In this document: positions 10,473 to 18,312 of the stretch, piece after piece | Layout of the letters: each line of letters begins with the position of its first letter | How positions within the stretch are numbered: position 1 is the stretch's first letter | Origin: Chelatococcus asaccharovorans | GTDB lineage: Bacteria > Pseudomonadota > Alphaproteobacteria > Rhizobiales > Beijerinckiaceae | Assembly (NCBI RefSeq): GCF_003201475.1 | Contig: NZ_QJJK01000007.1 | Span: 310,001 to 374,000, forward strand | Direction: 5' to 3' | DNA length: 64,000 bases | Made by a program: the position numbers and the translations under genes | Notes under the pieces: generated by a model | Told to the model about the DNA's origin: nothing | The model's input: the letters and a program-made list of their open reading frames with translations, nothing else | Databases searched by the model: none

Positions 10473-11795
10473 ATGCCGCCAGTGAAGCAAGATGAAGCGC
10501 GAGAAATCCCCGGCGGAAACGCATCGCATACGCCGACGACGAGCTCCGCAAGGTCAGGAGAGTTTCGTGACGGCTGGGTTGCGGTGCTTGCTTGTTTCGT
10601 CCTCGCGGTATTCAGCTGGGGTCTAGGCTTCTACGGCCTGGCCGTCTATCTGGCTGAGTTGCAACGGTTCAATGGTTGGTCGACGGCGCTGATTTCGACG
10701 GCCACCACCGTCTATTATCTGTTTGGCGCAGCTTGCCTGATGATCGCGCCGCGCCTGCTGGCGCGTTGCGATCTACGTATTGTGCTCGGTTGCGGCGCTG
10801 TGCTGCTAGGCCTTGGGGCGGTCGGCTTTTCACTGGCCACTGCGCCATGGCACATGTTCGGCGCGGCGCTGCTCTTGGGTGCAGGCTGGTCATGCACCAG
10901 TTCGACCGCTATTGCCACGACACTGTCCCACTGGTTCGACCGCCGACGTGGGTTAGCGATTAGTCTCGCGCTCAACGGAGCCAGTGTTTCGGGCATCGCA
11001 GTAGCGCCGGCTCTCGTTATTCTCAGCGCCAGTATTGGCTTAGGAGCGGTGGTATCCCTTGTTGCCGCGAGCATGTTGATCCTGCTCTTCCCGCTTCTTG
11101 CTTTTGGGCTTCGCGTTAGGACCAATCGGCAATCAAAAGATCCGCGGCTAAATGCAGCGATCGGAAACAAGGCGGTTCGCCCTGTTCTGACGACAAGGCA
11201 GGTGTTCCGATCCGTCCACTTCTGGTCTGTCACCGCTCCCATGTCTTTGGGGCTTGCAGCTCAGGCTGGCTTTCTCATGCATCAGGTGGCGGTTCTCCTG
11301 CCGACGCTAGGGGCCCACGGAACAAGTATCGCGCTGATGTCCGCCAGCGGAGCGGCAGTGTTCGGGCGTGTCGGCCTAGGCTTCGTGATCGACTCCGTGG
11401 ATCAGCGAGCGGTGACGGCCGGTTGTCTGTCGAGCCAGGCGATCGCGCTTCTCGCCATCATCCTGTGGCCAATGAGCCCGACGGTGCTTCATGGCGCGGT
11501 GATCCTGTTTGGACTGTCGGTCGGCAATCTCATCACCTTGCCGCCGCTGATCATTCATCGTGAGTTCCCGGATCATGTCTTCGGGCTCATCGTCGGTTTG
11601 AGCACGGCAGTTGGACAGTTTGTCTATGCTTTGGCCCCTGCATTGCTCGGCTACATCCACGACACCTTTCAAGGTTATTCGGCGGCTCTTGGCCTCTGCG
11701 TCGCGCTCGATGTCGCGGCCACCCTCGGCATCCTCTGGCGTGGCGCGGTGCCACGAAAGCCGCAGCAACAGGCCGAACCTTCGATTCTCAACTGA
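10473..11795 (+). CDS. MFS transporter
   Basis: A 440-residue inner-membrane major facilitator with about 12 hydrophobic helices. The motif A-like loop between helices 2 and 3 is weak (APRLLARCDLRIVLG), and the second half repeats it as FVIDSVDQRAVTAG. The substrate cannot be read from the sequence; monocarboxylate or drug transport are both possible. It is followed after 79 bases by a second MFS gene and then a GST, so the set looks like a small uptake or efflux plus detoxification operon under the divergent LysR regulator. Confidence 0.88.
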   Translation: MPPVKQDEAREIPGGNASHTPTTSSARSGEFRDGWVAVLACFVLAVFSWGLGFYGLAVYLAELQRFNGWSTALISTATTVYYLFGAACLMIAPRLLARCDLRIVLGCGAVLLGLGAVGFSLATAPWHMFGAALLLGAGWSCTSSTAIATTLSHWFDRRRGLAISLALNGASVSGIAVAPALVILSASIGLGAVVSLVAASMLILLFPLLAFGLRVRTNRQSKDPRLNAAIGNKAVRPVLTTRQVFRSVHFWSVTAPMSLGLAAQAGFLMHQVAVLLPTLGAHGTSIALMSASGAAVFGRVGLGFVIDSVDQRAVTAGCLSSQAIALLAIILWPMSPTVLHGAVILFGLSVGNLITLPPLIIHREFPDHVFGLIVGLSTAVGQFVYALAPALLGYIHDTFQGYSAALGLCVALDVAATLGILWRGAVPRKPQQQAEPSILN

Positions 11796-11874
11796 CAATC
11801 AGGTGACGGTGCGTTCCGACGTCCGCACGATTCCGCGGAAAAGGCGACCGGCGCGAGAAAGGACTGACTCGCTC

Positions 11875-13092
11875 ATGAAAATCAATCGATGGATTCTCGT
11901 TCTCGTCGGCTTCGCTGCGCTTGCGGTGTCGTTCTCGGTACGCGCAGTGCTTGGGCTGGCGATGCCGGTTATTGAGCGTGATGTGGGCTGGACCCGCTCG
12001 TTTCTGTCGGATGTGGGCGCTTTGGCGCTTCTGGTCATGGCGTTTGCAGCGCCGATCGCTGGCCGGATCATCGACCAGCATGGACCACGACTTCTCATGA
12101 GCGGCGGGATGCTGGCGATCGCGCTCGGAGCGGGCCTTGTGTCTCTCTCTCATTCGTCAATAATCTTCGCCATCGGGTTCGGCTTGGTTGCAGCCATCGG
12201 CTTCACCGCCGTGGCAACGAATGTCGTGGCATCGGCGATTGCCAGAAGCTTCGATGAGCGGCGCGGTCTGGCTACCGGGATTGGAACCTCCGGAGCCACG
12301 GGCGGGCAGTTGATCGTGGTTCCAATCGTGGCAGTGCTGATGCAGAGCGCGAGTTGGCGGCTTGGCTTCAGTGCATTGGCCATTTGCGCTCTCACGCTGG
12401 CCGTTGCTGCCTATGCGCTGCTGCCATCGGAGAACGGCGAGGCGGCAGTTCGACAATCGTCGATGTTGTCTGGTGTCGGGGCACTCATTCGGGCTCCCGC
12501 TTTCCACATCCTATTCTGGAGCTTTCTGATTTGCGGCTTCACGACCACCGGCGTGATCGAGACGCATCTTTTACCCTACGCGTCATTTTGCGGCTTTCCG
12601 CCTTTGCCAAGCGCGTCAGCCTATGGCGTGCTGTCGGCTGTTAATCTCGCCGGCATGGTCCTCGCCGGGTATCTGGTCGACCGCGTTCATCGTCCGCTGC
12701 TATTGGCATCGATCTATCTCATCCGGGCCGGAAGTTTCGTGCTCCTGCTTCACGTCGCGCCGGACATCCGACTGCTTTATGTCTTCGTCGTCCTGTTTGG
12801 CCTGGTCGATTATTCGACAGTACCTGTAACGGTCGGGCTCGCGGCGAGCCATTTCGGAATTGAACGCATCGGCTTGGCAATGGGCCTGATCTCCGGCGGT
12901 CACGCGCTCGGGGGTGCGCTTGGCGCGCTGGCGGGTGGAATGCTCTTCGACATGACCGGGGCCTATGGATTCCTATGGACCGGTTCGGTTGCCGTTTCGG
13001 TCGTCGCGGCGCTGCTGGTCCTCACCCTCGGGAACAAACCCGACCAACGCGAGGCGGGTGCAGCGACTGTCGTTGTGGGGCACCAAGGATGA
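11875..13092 (+). CDS. MFS transporter
   Basis: A 405-residue major facilitator with about 12 membrane helices. It starts MKINRWILVLVGFAALAVSF at 11875; the frame is open further upstream through the end of the preceding gene, but the hydrophobic first helix and a purine-rich stretch (GAGAAAGGA) ahead of the ATG support this start. Sequence features such as FDERRGLATGIGTSGATGGQ between helices 4 and 5 are like oxalate/formate-antiporter-type monocarboxylate transporters. Its stop overlaps the ATG of the following GST (ATGA), which indicates translational coupling. Confidence 0.88.
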   Translation: MKINRWILVLVGFAALAVSFSVRAVLGLAMPVIERDVGWTRSFLSDVGALALLVMAFAAPIAGRIIDQHGPRLLMSGGMLAIALGAGLVSLSHSSIIFAIGFGLVAAIGFTAVATNVVASAIARSFDERRGLATGIGTSGATGGQLIVVPIVAVLMQSASWRLGFSALAICALTLAVAAYALLPSENGEAAVRQSSMLSGVGALIRAPAFHILFWSFLICGFTTTGVIETHLLPYASFCGFPPLPSASAYGVLSAVNLAGMVLAGYLVDRVHRPLLLASIYLIRAGSFVLLLHVAPDIRLLYVFVVLFGLVDYSTVPVTVGLAASHFGIERIGLAMGLISGGHALGGALGALAGGMLFDMTGAYGFLWTGSVAVSVVAALLVLTLGNKPDQREAGAATVVVGHQG

Positions 13093-13712
13093 TCGATCTC
13101 TACACGACGTCCTCACCGAACGGTTTCAAGGCGACGATCGCGCTTGAGGAACTTGGGTTGCCGTACCGATTGCATCACGTGAAATTGTCGGCCGGCGAGC
13201 ACAAGCGACCCGAATTTCTCGCCCTCAATCCACATGGACGAATTCCGGTGATCACAGACGACGAAACAGGTGTCGTGCTGTTCGAATCTGCGGCGATCCT
13301 CCTCTACCTCGCGGAGAAAACGGGCCAGCTGCTGCCGCTGGAAACCAGGCCGCGCTGGGAGGCCATCAAATGGCTTGTGTTCCACGCATCAAGCATGGGG
13401 CCGCTTCTCGGTCAGCGCGTACATTTTGAGATGTTTGCCGAGACGAGAATGCCGATTGTGATCGATCGATATCGACAGTTGACTGAGGAGGCGTTCGCCA
13501 CGCTGGATGCGCGTCTGGCCGACCATCCCTGGCTGGCTGGCGACGCCTATTCCATCGCGGACATCGCCACGTTCGGGTGGACACATATCGCCGCCGTTTG
13601 CGACTTTTCCTTTGCCCACCATCTGCATCTCTCGCGATGGCACGAGCGCGTCGCAGCTCGGTCAGCGGTGCGGCGTGGTATTGCGCTGCCGGCACCTGCG
13701 ACGGGGCCGTGA
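13089..13712 (+). CDS. Glutathione S-transferase
   Basis: A 207-residue cytosolic GST. The thioredoxin-like N-terminal domain begins MIDLYTTSSPNGFKATIALE, with a serine in the position that activates glutathione. The GSH-binding cis-proline and Glu-Ser are in GRIPVITDDETGVVLFESAA. The all-helical C-terminal domain contains AGDAYSIADIATFGW, the N-capping box of the family. The start codon overlaps the MFS stop, so the pair is translationally coupled. The last ~84 bases of the gene are copied again at 14007-14090. Confidence 0.9.
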   Translation: MIDLYTTSSPNGFKATIALEELGLPYRLHHVKLSAGEHKRPEFLALNPHGRIPVITDDETGVVLFESAAILLYLAEKTGQLLPLETRPRWEAIKWLVFHASSMGPLLGQRVHFEMFAETRMPIVIDRYRQLTEEAFATLDARLADHPWLAGDAYSIADIATFGWTHIAAVCDFSFAHHLHLSRWHERVAARSAVRRGIALPAPATGP

Positions 13713-14090
13713 TGACTATCCATCGAGGCCAGACACCTTTCGCGCGCCGCTATGCGGCCATCGCGCGGTGCTTCCGAAAAGCCGCGGCCAATGTGCGCAG
13801 CGCGGCCCGCGATTTGGGGTCGCTGAGGGTCGAGTGCAGCACGATCTCTGACGACGGCAGGCGCGGCAGCCTGAATCGTTCGCCGATTTCGATGGTGCCG
13901 GGCGGAGCAAGGCGACAGGAAAAGACGGCCAAGGCGAGCCCGGCCGAGACCGCTGCCGGCACCTGCGAAGGGGCCGTGATGACTATCGACCGTCTTGCGG
14001 CGTGCCTGCCCACCATCTGCATCTCTCGCGATGGCGCGAGCGCATCAAAGCTCGGCCAGCCGTGCGGCGTGGGATTGCGCTGCCGGCACC
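13613..14090. repeat. Scar with copied GST 3' end and a LysR C-terminal fragment
   Basis: Bases 13613-13696, the GST 3' end, reappear with about 90 percent identity at 14007-14090. A second pair of repeats (about 36 bases, including CTGCCGGCACCTGCGA and GGGGCCGTGATGACTATC) lies near 13685-13720 and 13953-13988. Between the copies, the minus strand (roughly 13950 down to 13750) reads like the end of a LysR effector domain: AGLALAVFSCRLAPPGTIEI, then LPSSEIVLHSTLSDPKSRAA. The whole stretch is a remnant of rearranged genes, not a functional locus. Confidence 0.6.
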
Positions 14091-14167
14091 AGCAGCAGGA
14101 CCCTGAACTCCAGATTCAAGTCCGCACGTTTTCATGGGCCTGGCAGCTTGCAAGCGACCGTATTCGA

Positions 14168-15115
14168 TCAGTGAAGAGCGTCGGCCGAATATTGTGCGCC
14201 TCGATTGTGGTGCGTCACCGCATTGCGAAACGCGGAAAGAACCGGTGAGCGATTGTCCCGCCGCGACAGCATCGACACTTGAATTGCCGGTCGCTCTGTC
14301 AGTCTGCGAAACATGAGTGCACCACTCCAGCTTTCCATCACGCATACGGGCACGAGGCCTATGCCATAGCCGGCGGCGACCAACGCCAACGAGGCGGGCA
14401 ATTCCTCAACCTCCTGAATACGCACTGTTCTCGCCGTGTCAGGGCCATGACAGAGGTGCACGAGCTGGTCGTAGGCGCCAGGTAAGGGGGCTCGCGGTAA
14501 GGTCATGAACGTCTCGTCGTCGAAATGTTGGAAGGATAAGTACGGTTGATTGGCCAAGCGATGATCTATTGGCAACGCCAGTACCATCTCTTCCGTCCAT
14601 AGCGGTTCAAGAGCGAGTTCTGGCTTTCCCGAGACTGCGCCTTTCAATGTCGTCGAAACGGAAAGTAATCCGACATCGATTTCGCCAGATGCGATTGCGT
14701 CGATTTGATCGCGGGGCTGAGCTTGCTTGAGCCGCACTTCAACCTTTGGCTTTTTAAGTCGGAACATGGCCAGGATGGAAGCAAGGCGCCCAAGCATGGC
14801 GGCGCTCATGTATCCAATACCAAGCATTCCCATTTCGCCGCGGCCGACCATACCGACCTCCACGGCAGTCGCCTCCATTAACGCGAGCAACGACCGCGTG
14901 CGGTGCAGCAAGACGTGCCCTGCATCTGTCAACTCAATCGATCGCCGGTGACGGATGAACAAGCTGGCGCCAAGTTCGGCCTCGAGCGTCTGAATCTGCT
15001 GGCTCAAGGGGGGCTGCGAGATGTTCAGCACCTCCGCGGCCCTTCGGAAATTGAGCGCCTCAGCAACCGCGACGAAGTAGCGGAGCCGGCGCGTATCAAG
15101 TGATATGTTTTTCAT
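14168..15115 (-). CDS. LysR-family regulator
   Basis: A 315-residue LysR-type regulator. The HTH is LNFRRAAEVLNISQPPLSQQ and the linker LLHRTRSLLALMEATAVE; the effector domain carries the usual VAAGYGIGLVPVCV motif. The HTH and linker resemble the CatR/BenM branch that governs aromatic compound degradation. I chose the ATG at 15115 (MKNISLDTRRLRYFVAVAEA) because it gives the normal N-terminus. This start codon is inside a perfect TGATATG palindrome. It is divergent from the SDR gene at 15201, its likely target. Confidence 0.92.
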   Translation of the reverse strand: MKNISLDTRRLRYFVAVAEALNFRRAAEVLNISQPPLSQQIQTLEAELGASLFIRHRRSIELTDAGHVLLHRTRSLLALMEATAVEVGMVGRGEMGMLGIGYMSAAMLGRLASILAMFRLKKPKVEVRLKQAQPRDQIDAIASGEIDVGLLSVSTTLKGAVSGKPELALEPLWTEEMVLALPIDHRLANQPYLSFQHFDDETFMTLPRAPLPGAYDQLVHLCHGPDTARTVRIQEVEELPASLALVAAGYGIGLVPVCVMESWSGALMFRRLTERPAIQVSMLSRRDNRSPVLSAFRNAVTHHNRGAQYSADALH

Positions 15116-15119
15116 ATCA
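15101..15119. promoter_or_regulatory. Palindrome overlapping the LysR start codon
   Basis: TGATATG and CATATCA form perfect 7-bp arms around TTTTT, and the LysR start codon lies within the right arm. A further half-site, ACATATCA, is at about 15144-15151. The site fits the LysR T-N11-A pattern and suggests autorepression together with control of the divergent SDR gene. Confidence 0.5.
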
Positions 15120-15200
15120 ATTATCTCTAGAGATCGAATTGGACATATCAAACGCCGGATCGCAACCTCGCGCAAGATTTCATTCGCGCTGGAGCTGGTC

Positions 15201-16016
15201 ATGAGCGCCTTAGTTGGTGTCCAAGATTTTTCCCGACTTTCACCGAATTCTGGGCGTCGAATCCTAATAGTCGGAGGGTGCGGTGGTATCGGCCGGCCGC
15301 TTGTAAAGGCTTGCGCTGAGATGGGGCTCGAAGTCGCTGTCTTCGCGCTTCAGCGTTCGATTGACGCACACCCGGTTCCAGAGGGCGTCATCGCCTTTGC
15401 AGTCGATGCCGCCGACGATAAATCCGTCAAGGAAGGTCTCAGCGCCCTTACGGCCCAATGGGATTCCGTTGATATTCTCGTTTTCCTCGTTGGCTTCATG
15501 TCAGTGCCGCCGTCTACTATCGAGGAAATGCCGATCGAGGAGTGGGACGCGATTGCTGCAGGTAATCTTCGTTCGGCGTTCATGGTAAGCGCCGCAACGC
15601 TGCCTTTGCTCAAACGAGGAAAGGAGCCGAACATTGTCATGGTGGGGTCTAGCCTCGCTTACAATCCGATCTCGGGAGAAAGCGCGTACGCGGCTGCAAA
15701 AGCCGGTCTTGTCGCTTTGACCAAATCGCTTGCGATCGAGAATGCGCCGAAGATCCGAGCGAACCTGGTTGCCCCCAGCGCCATAGAGACTTCTTTCTTG
15801 GCCGGCGGCGGCGGTGAGCGCGGGATCAAGGCGCTCAACTCAGGTGGCGACGAGTGGTTTCGCAAGATGAGCGATGCCTACGTTCCAACGATCCCGATGC
15901 GGCGCATCGCGCAGCCCGAAGACATAGTGGGACCTATCCTGTTTCTCGCCGGGCCGACAGCGAGCTTCATCACCGGGCAGGTCATCCACGTTAATGGCGG
16001 GAGGGTTACGCCATGA
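15201..16016 (+). CDS. SDR-family oxidoreductase
   Basis: A 271-residue NAD(P)-dependent short-chain dehydrogenase/reductase. The dinucleotide-binding glycine motif is ILIVGGCGGIGRPLV, close to the usual TGxxxGIG. The catalytic Ser-Tyr-Lys are in MVGSSLAYNP and SAYAAAKAGL. The C-terminus ends GQVIHVNGGRVTP, the classical SDR tail. The ATG at 15201 is preceded by GGAGCTGG. Its stop overlaps the start of the next gene (ATGA), so the SDR and the flavin protein are made together. The substrate is unknown. Confidence 0.9.
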   Translation: MSALVGVQDFSRLSPNSGRRILIVGGCGGIGRPLVKACAEMGLEVAVFALQRSIDAHPVPEGVIAFAVDAADDKSVKEGLSALTAQWDSVDILVFLVGFMSVPPSTIEEMPIEEWDAIAAGNLRSAFMVSAATLPLLKRGKEPNIVMVGSSLAYNPISGESAYAAAKAGLVALTKSLAIENAPKIRANLVAPSAIETSFLAGGGGERGIKALNSGGDEWFRKMSDAYVPTIPMRRIAQPEDIVGPILFLAGPTASFITGQVIHVNGGRVTP

Positions 16017-16495
16017 CAAGCAGCCTGACGCTTGGCCCAGAGGCCATAGAATTGATCGAGCGAGCTGGATTGTCGTTTGTCGCGACCACAAACAACGACG
16101 GTTCCGCAAACCTCGCCCCGATCGCGTCACTCTCGGTGAGGGATGGTCTCCTATTCTTCGTGAACATGGCCTCTCGCACGACGATCGAGAATTTGCGGCG
16201 CGATCCAAGGGTTACCATTGCCGTCGCAGACATTTTTCAGCGACGCGGGGTTCGCTTGAGAGGGCAAGCGACGGTCCACGAACCGCCTTCGGTGGCCTAC
16301 TCGACGGGAGCAGAGCACATATGGTCGAGCCATGGACGGCAATACCCGATCCATGAGGTCGTGACGATCACACTGCAGTCCGTAGAGCCTGTCTTGTCGC
16401 CAGCGTATCGATACGGAGGCCTTTCAGAAGGAGAAATAGAGTCGGCGTTTCTGCGCCGCTATGGGGTCGAGCGACTAGAGGGGCCGAAGGCGTGA
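16013..16495 (+). CDS. Pyridoxamine 5'-phosphate oxidase-like flavin protein
   Basis: A 160-residue protein with the split-barrel fold of PNPOx-like FMN or F420 proteins. It shows LSFVATTNNDGSANLAPIAS, the usual strand pair near the N-terminus, then FFVNMASRTTIENLRRDPRV, a phosphate-contacting segment. Family members reduce or oxidise small molecules with FMN, or bind haem. It is translationally coupled to the SDR, so the two probably act on the same compound. Confidence 0.85.
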   Translation: MTSSLTLGPEAIELIERAGLSFVATTNNDGSANLAPIASLSVRDGLLFFVNMASRTTIENLRRDPRVTIAVADIFQRRGVRLRGQATVHEPPSVAYSTGAEHIWSSHGRQYPIHEVVTITLQSVEPVLSPAYRYGGLSEGEIESAFLRRYGVERLEGPKA

Positions 16496-16948
16496 GACGC
16501 ATAGCTCATCGTATTGCGGCTCCTGTTCTGGCGCTTGCGTAACCTTTTCCTACTTGCGGGATTCCATAATAGTGTCAAGTTTACAAATAGCTATCCTATT
16601 CCAGGAACAGTTCTTACCGCTATATACCTTTGCGCGGCGTTTTGTCGTCGGTTCGATTTTATCTGCCACGCTGGCTGGCGCAATTCTCATTGGCATGTAC
16701 GGTGTGCATATATTCTCGGCTCCGTGAGATGGGCCCCGCGATTTCATCCAGGAAACCGGGTTAGCTCGATTGAGCACGTCTCGGCGCTCTCTATATCGGC
16801 AGCAGGAGACTGGTATTGACGGGCCAACCTCATGCGCGGCGTTTGATGTGTCCAAACATCAGGCTGGCTGACGGCAAAGAGTTGACGCAGGTAATAGTCG
16901 AAAACAAACCTTGAACAGATGCCTCCAAATAGAGAATGGCGGCCTTGC
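16496..16948. other. Low-coding spacer
   Basis: This 453-base stretch is less GC-rich than its flanks and has no gene I recognise. It holds only a doubtful 51-codon frame for a hydrophobic peptide at 16572-16727 (listed separately). The right part shows nothing. Confidence 0.5.
16572..16727 (+). CDS. Possible small membrane peptide
   Basis: A GTG-started frame of 51 codons contains one long hydrophobic helix (VVGSILSATLAGAILIGMYG) preceded by a basic FARR, as in a single-span inner-membrane peptide. There is no good ribosome binding site and no recognised family. It may equally be a remnant of a larger membrane protein or chance. Confidence 0.22.
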   Translation: MSSLQIAILFQEQFLPLYTFARRFVVGSILSATLAGAILIGMYGVHIFSAP

Positions 16949-17452
16949 TCACTGAGCTAGTTCACGAGCACGAACTGTGTTTGATGCCGTTTTCGGAATT
17001 GTCAGGTCGTCCTGACCGCCGATCAATCGGCCAAGCAGGTCGCCGAGGATTTCTGCCTCTTCCTCCGACAGGCGGTCACCAACCGCGCATTCTATTGCTC
17101 GGGCGTAGACGGGCCACATTTGGCGGCGGATGACCTTGCCCGCATCGGTCATAACGACCCGTTGCCCGCGGCCGTCATCGGTGCAAAGCTTTCGCTCGAC
17201 ATATCCGGCGGCTTCAATGCGGTCGATCAGCCGCGACAAATTATACTGCGCCAGAAGCATGGCGCGTTCCAGTTCGTACGGACGCAAGCCGTCCGGGCCG
17301 GCGCGTTCGACCTCAAGCAGCACGTCGTACCAAACCAGCGGCGGCAGGCCCGCCGCCTTCAGCGCACCTTCGATGGAACCCAGCGCGAGCTGCTGCGCCC
17401 GCATCAAGCGCGTCCAGGCGCGAATTACCGTGTCGGAAGGTCTCTTATCCAT
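16949..17452 (-). CDS. MarR-family regulator
   Basis: A 167-residue winged-helix regulator of the MarR family. The recognition helix region reads LRPYELERAMLLAQYNLSRL, and the wing is ERKLCTDDGRGQRVVMTDAG. I chose MDKRPSDTV at 17452 because a consensus TATAAT (17464-17459) with TTGATG 16 bases upstream (17486-17481) would start transcription at or next to this ATG; an upstream in-frame ATG at 17473 would lie outside that transcript. The mRNA would then be leaderless. The gene is divergent from doxX and its promoter contains an ATGCAATTGCAT operator, so autorepression is likely. Confidence 0.9.
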   Translation of the reverse strand: MDKRPSDTVIRAWTRLMRAQQLALGSIEGALKAAGLPPLVWYDVLLEVERAGPDGLRPYELERAMLLAQYNLSRLIDRIEAAGYVERKLCTDDGRGQRVVMTDAGKVIRRQMWPVYARAIECAVGDRLSEEEAEILGDLLGRLIGGQDDLTIPKTASNTVRARELAQ

Positions 17453-17471
17453 TTCGATATTATACAGGTAC

Positions 17472-17531
17472 ATGCAATTGCATCAAGCTTGACAGTTAGA
17501 TGCAATTGCATTAAACAACATGCAACTGCAT
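17472..17531. promoter_or_regulatory. Three ATGCAATTGCAT operators between marR and doxX
   Basis: Perfect 12-bp palindromes lie at 17472-17483 and 17500-17511, and a one-mismatch copy (ATGCAACTGCAT) at 17520-17531. The first lies between the -35 and -10 of the marR promoter. The second lies between TTGACA (17489-17494) and the probable -10 near 17512-17517 of the doxX operon. The symmetry and position are those of MarR-type repressor sites. Confidence 0.8.
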
Positions 17532-17551
17532 CTACTGGAGGCGGAAAGCCA

Positions 17552-17977
17552 ATGAAACCCTCGTCTGACCTGGCGGCGCTTGTGCTGCGCCTGAGTCTAG
17601 GGGGCATGTATCTTGCCCACAGTATTGTGTTGAAGGTTCTGACCTATGGGTTCGACGGGACGGCGGCCTTTTTCGTCAAGGCGGGACTGCCCGGCTGGCT
17701 GGCCTATGTCACCATTACGGGTGAAGTGCTCGGCGGTGTCCTGCTGATCCTCGGCCTTCAAACGCGCTGGGTGGTTGTGGCCCTGTCTCCGGCCCTGCTG
17801 GGGGCCATTATCTGGGTTCATGCCGCCAATGGCTGGGTCTTCACCGCGCCCGGCGGCGGCTGGGAATACCCGGCCTTTCTTCTGGCCGTCAGCTTCGTTC
17901 AATTCCTGCTGGGCGATGGCGCCTATGCCGTGTCGCGCGTTCTTGCCGGCCCGCGCTCCATCACCGAGCAGCCATGA
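17552..17977 (+). CDS. DoxX-family membrane protein
   Basis: A 141-residue inner-membrane protein with four hydrophobic segments, typical of DoxX/DoxD proteins: RLSLGGMYLAHSIVLKVLTY, then a GEVLGGVLLILGLQTRW helix pair. Family members are linked to redox stress or to membrane oxidoreductase complexes. The start at 17552 follows GGAGG at 17537-17541. It leads an operon with a Rieske ferredoxin and a GST, under the three palindromic operators of the divergent MarR regulator. Its stop is followed within 30 bases by the Rieske start. Confidence 0.88.
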   Translation: MKPSSDLAALVLRLSLGGMYLAHSIVLKVLTYGFDGTAAFFVKAGLPGWLAYVTITGEVLGGVLLILGLQTRWVVVALSPALLGAIIWVHAANGWVFTAPGGGWEYPAFLLAVSFVQFLLGDGAYAVSRVLAGPRSITEQP

Positions 17978-18003
17978 AATCGTCATTCAATGAGGAGATC
18001 ATC

Positions 18004-18309
18004 ATGAAACACGAGCTTTGCAAGATTGCCGACATTCCTCGGGCCGGCACGATCGTCGTCCCGTTCTTTGGCCGTGAAGTGCATGTCTACAGAAGCGAAG
18101 ATACGATTAAGGCGGCGGCCAATGTATGCCTGCATTTCGGGGGGCCACTGGAATGCAAGGAAGGCAGGCTTGTCTGCCCTTGGCACAATGCCGCCTTCGA
18201 CATGACCACCGGCGAGCGCACCGAAGGCCCGGCACCCAAGGGGTCGCGCCTCATGTTCCTGTCGACGCGCATCGAAGGCGATGACCTGTTTTATGTCTGG
18301 GGTGAGTGA
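18004..18309 (+). CDS. Rieske [2Fe-2S] ferredoxin-like protein
   Basis: A 101-residue soluble Rieske protein, an electron carrier. The cluster ligands are Cys42-Leu-His44 and Cys58-Pro-Trp-His61 (VCLHFGGPLE and LVCPWHNAAF). It is a single-domain form like the nitrite reductase small subunit or ferredoxin components of dioxygenases. An ATG at 17974 overlaps the doxX stop, but GAGGAG at 17992-17997 places the real start at 18004. With DoxX and a GST in one operon it may deliver electrons in a small detoxifying system; no oxygenase is present nearby. Confidence 0.92.
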   Translation: MKHELCKIADIPRAGTIVVPFFGREVHVYRSEDTIKAAANVCLHFGGPLECKEGRLVCPWHNAAFDMTTGERTEGPAPKGSRLMFLSTRIEGDDLFYVWGE

Positions 18310-18312
18310 ACG

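Noticed and set aside
17120-17551. Long upstream extension of the DoxX frame
   Set aside because: It runs antisense through the MarR gene and across the operators; DoxX has a good ribosome binding site and family start at 17552.
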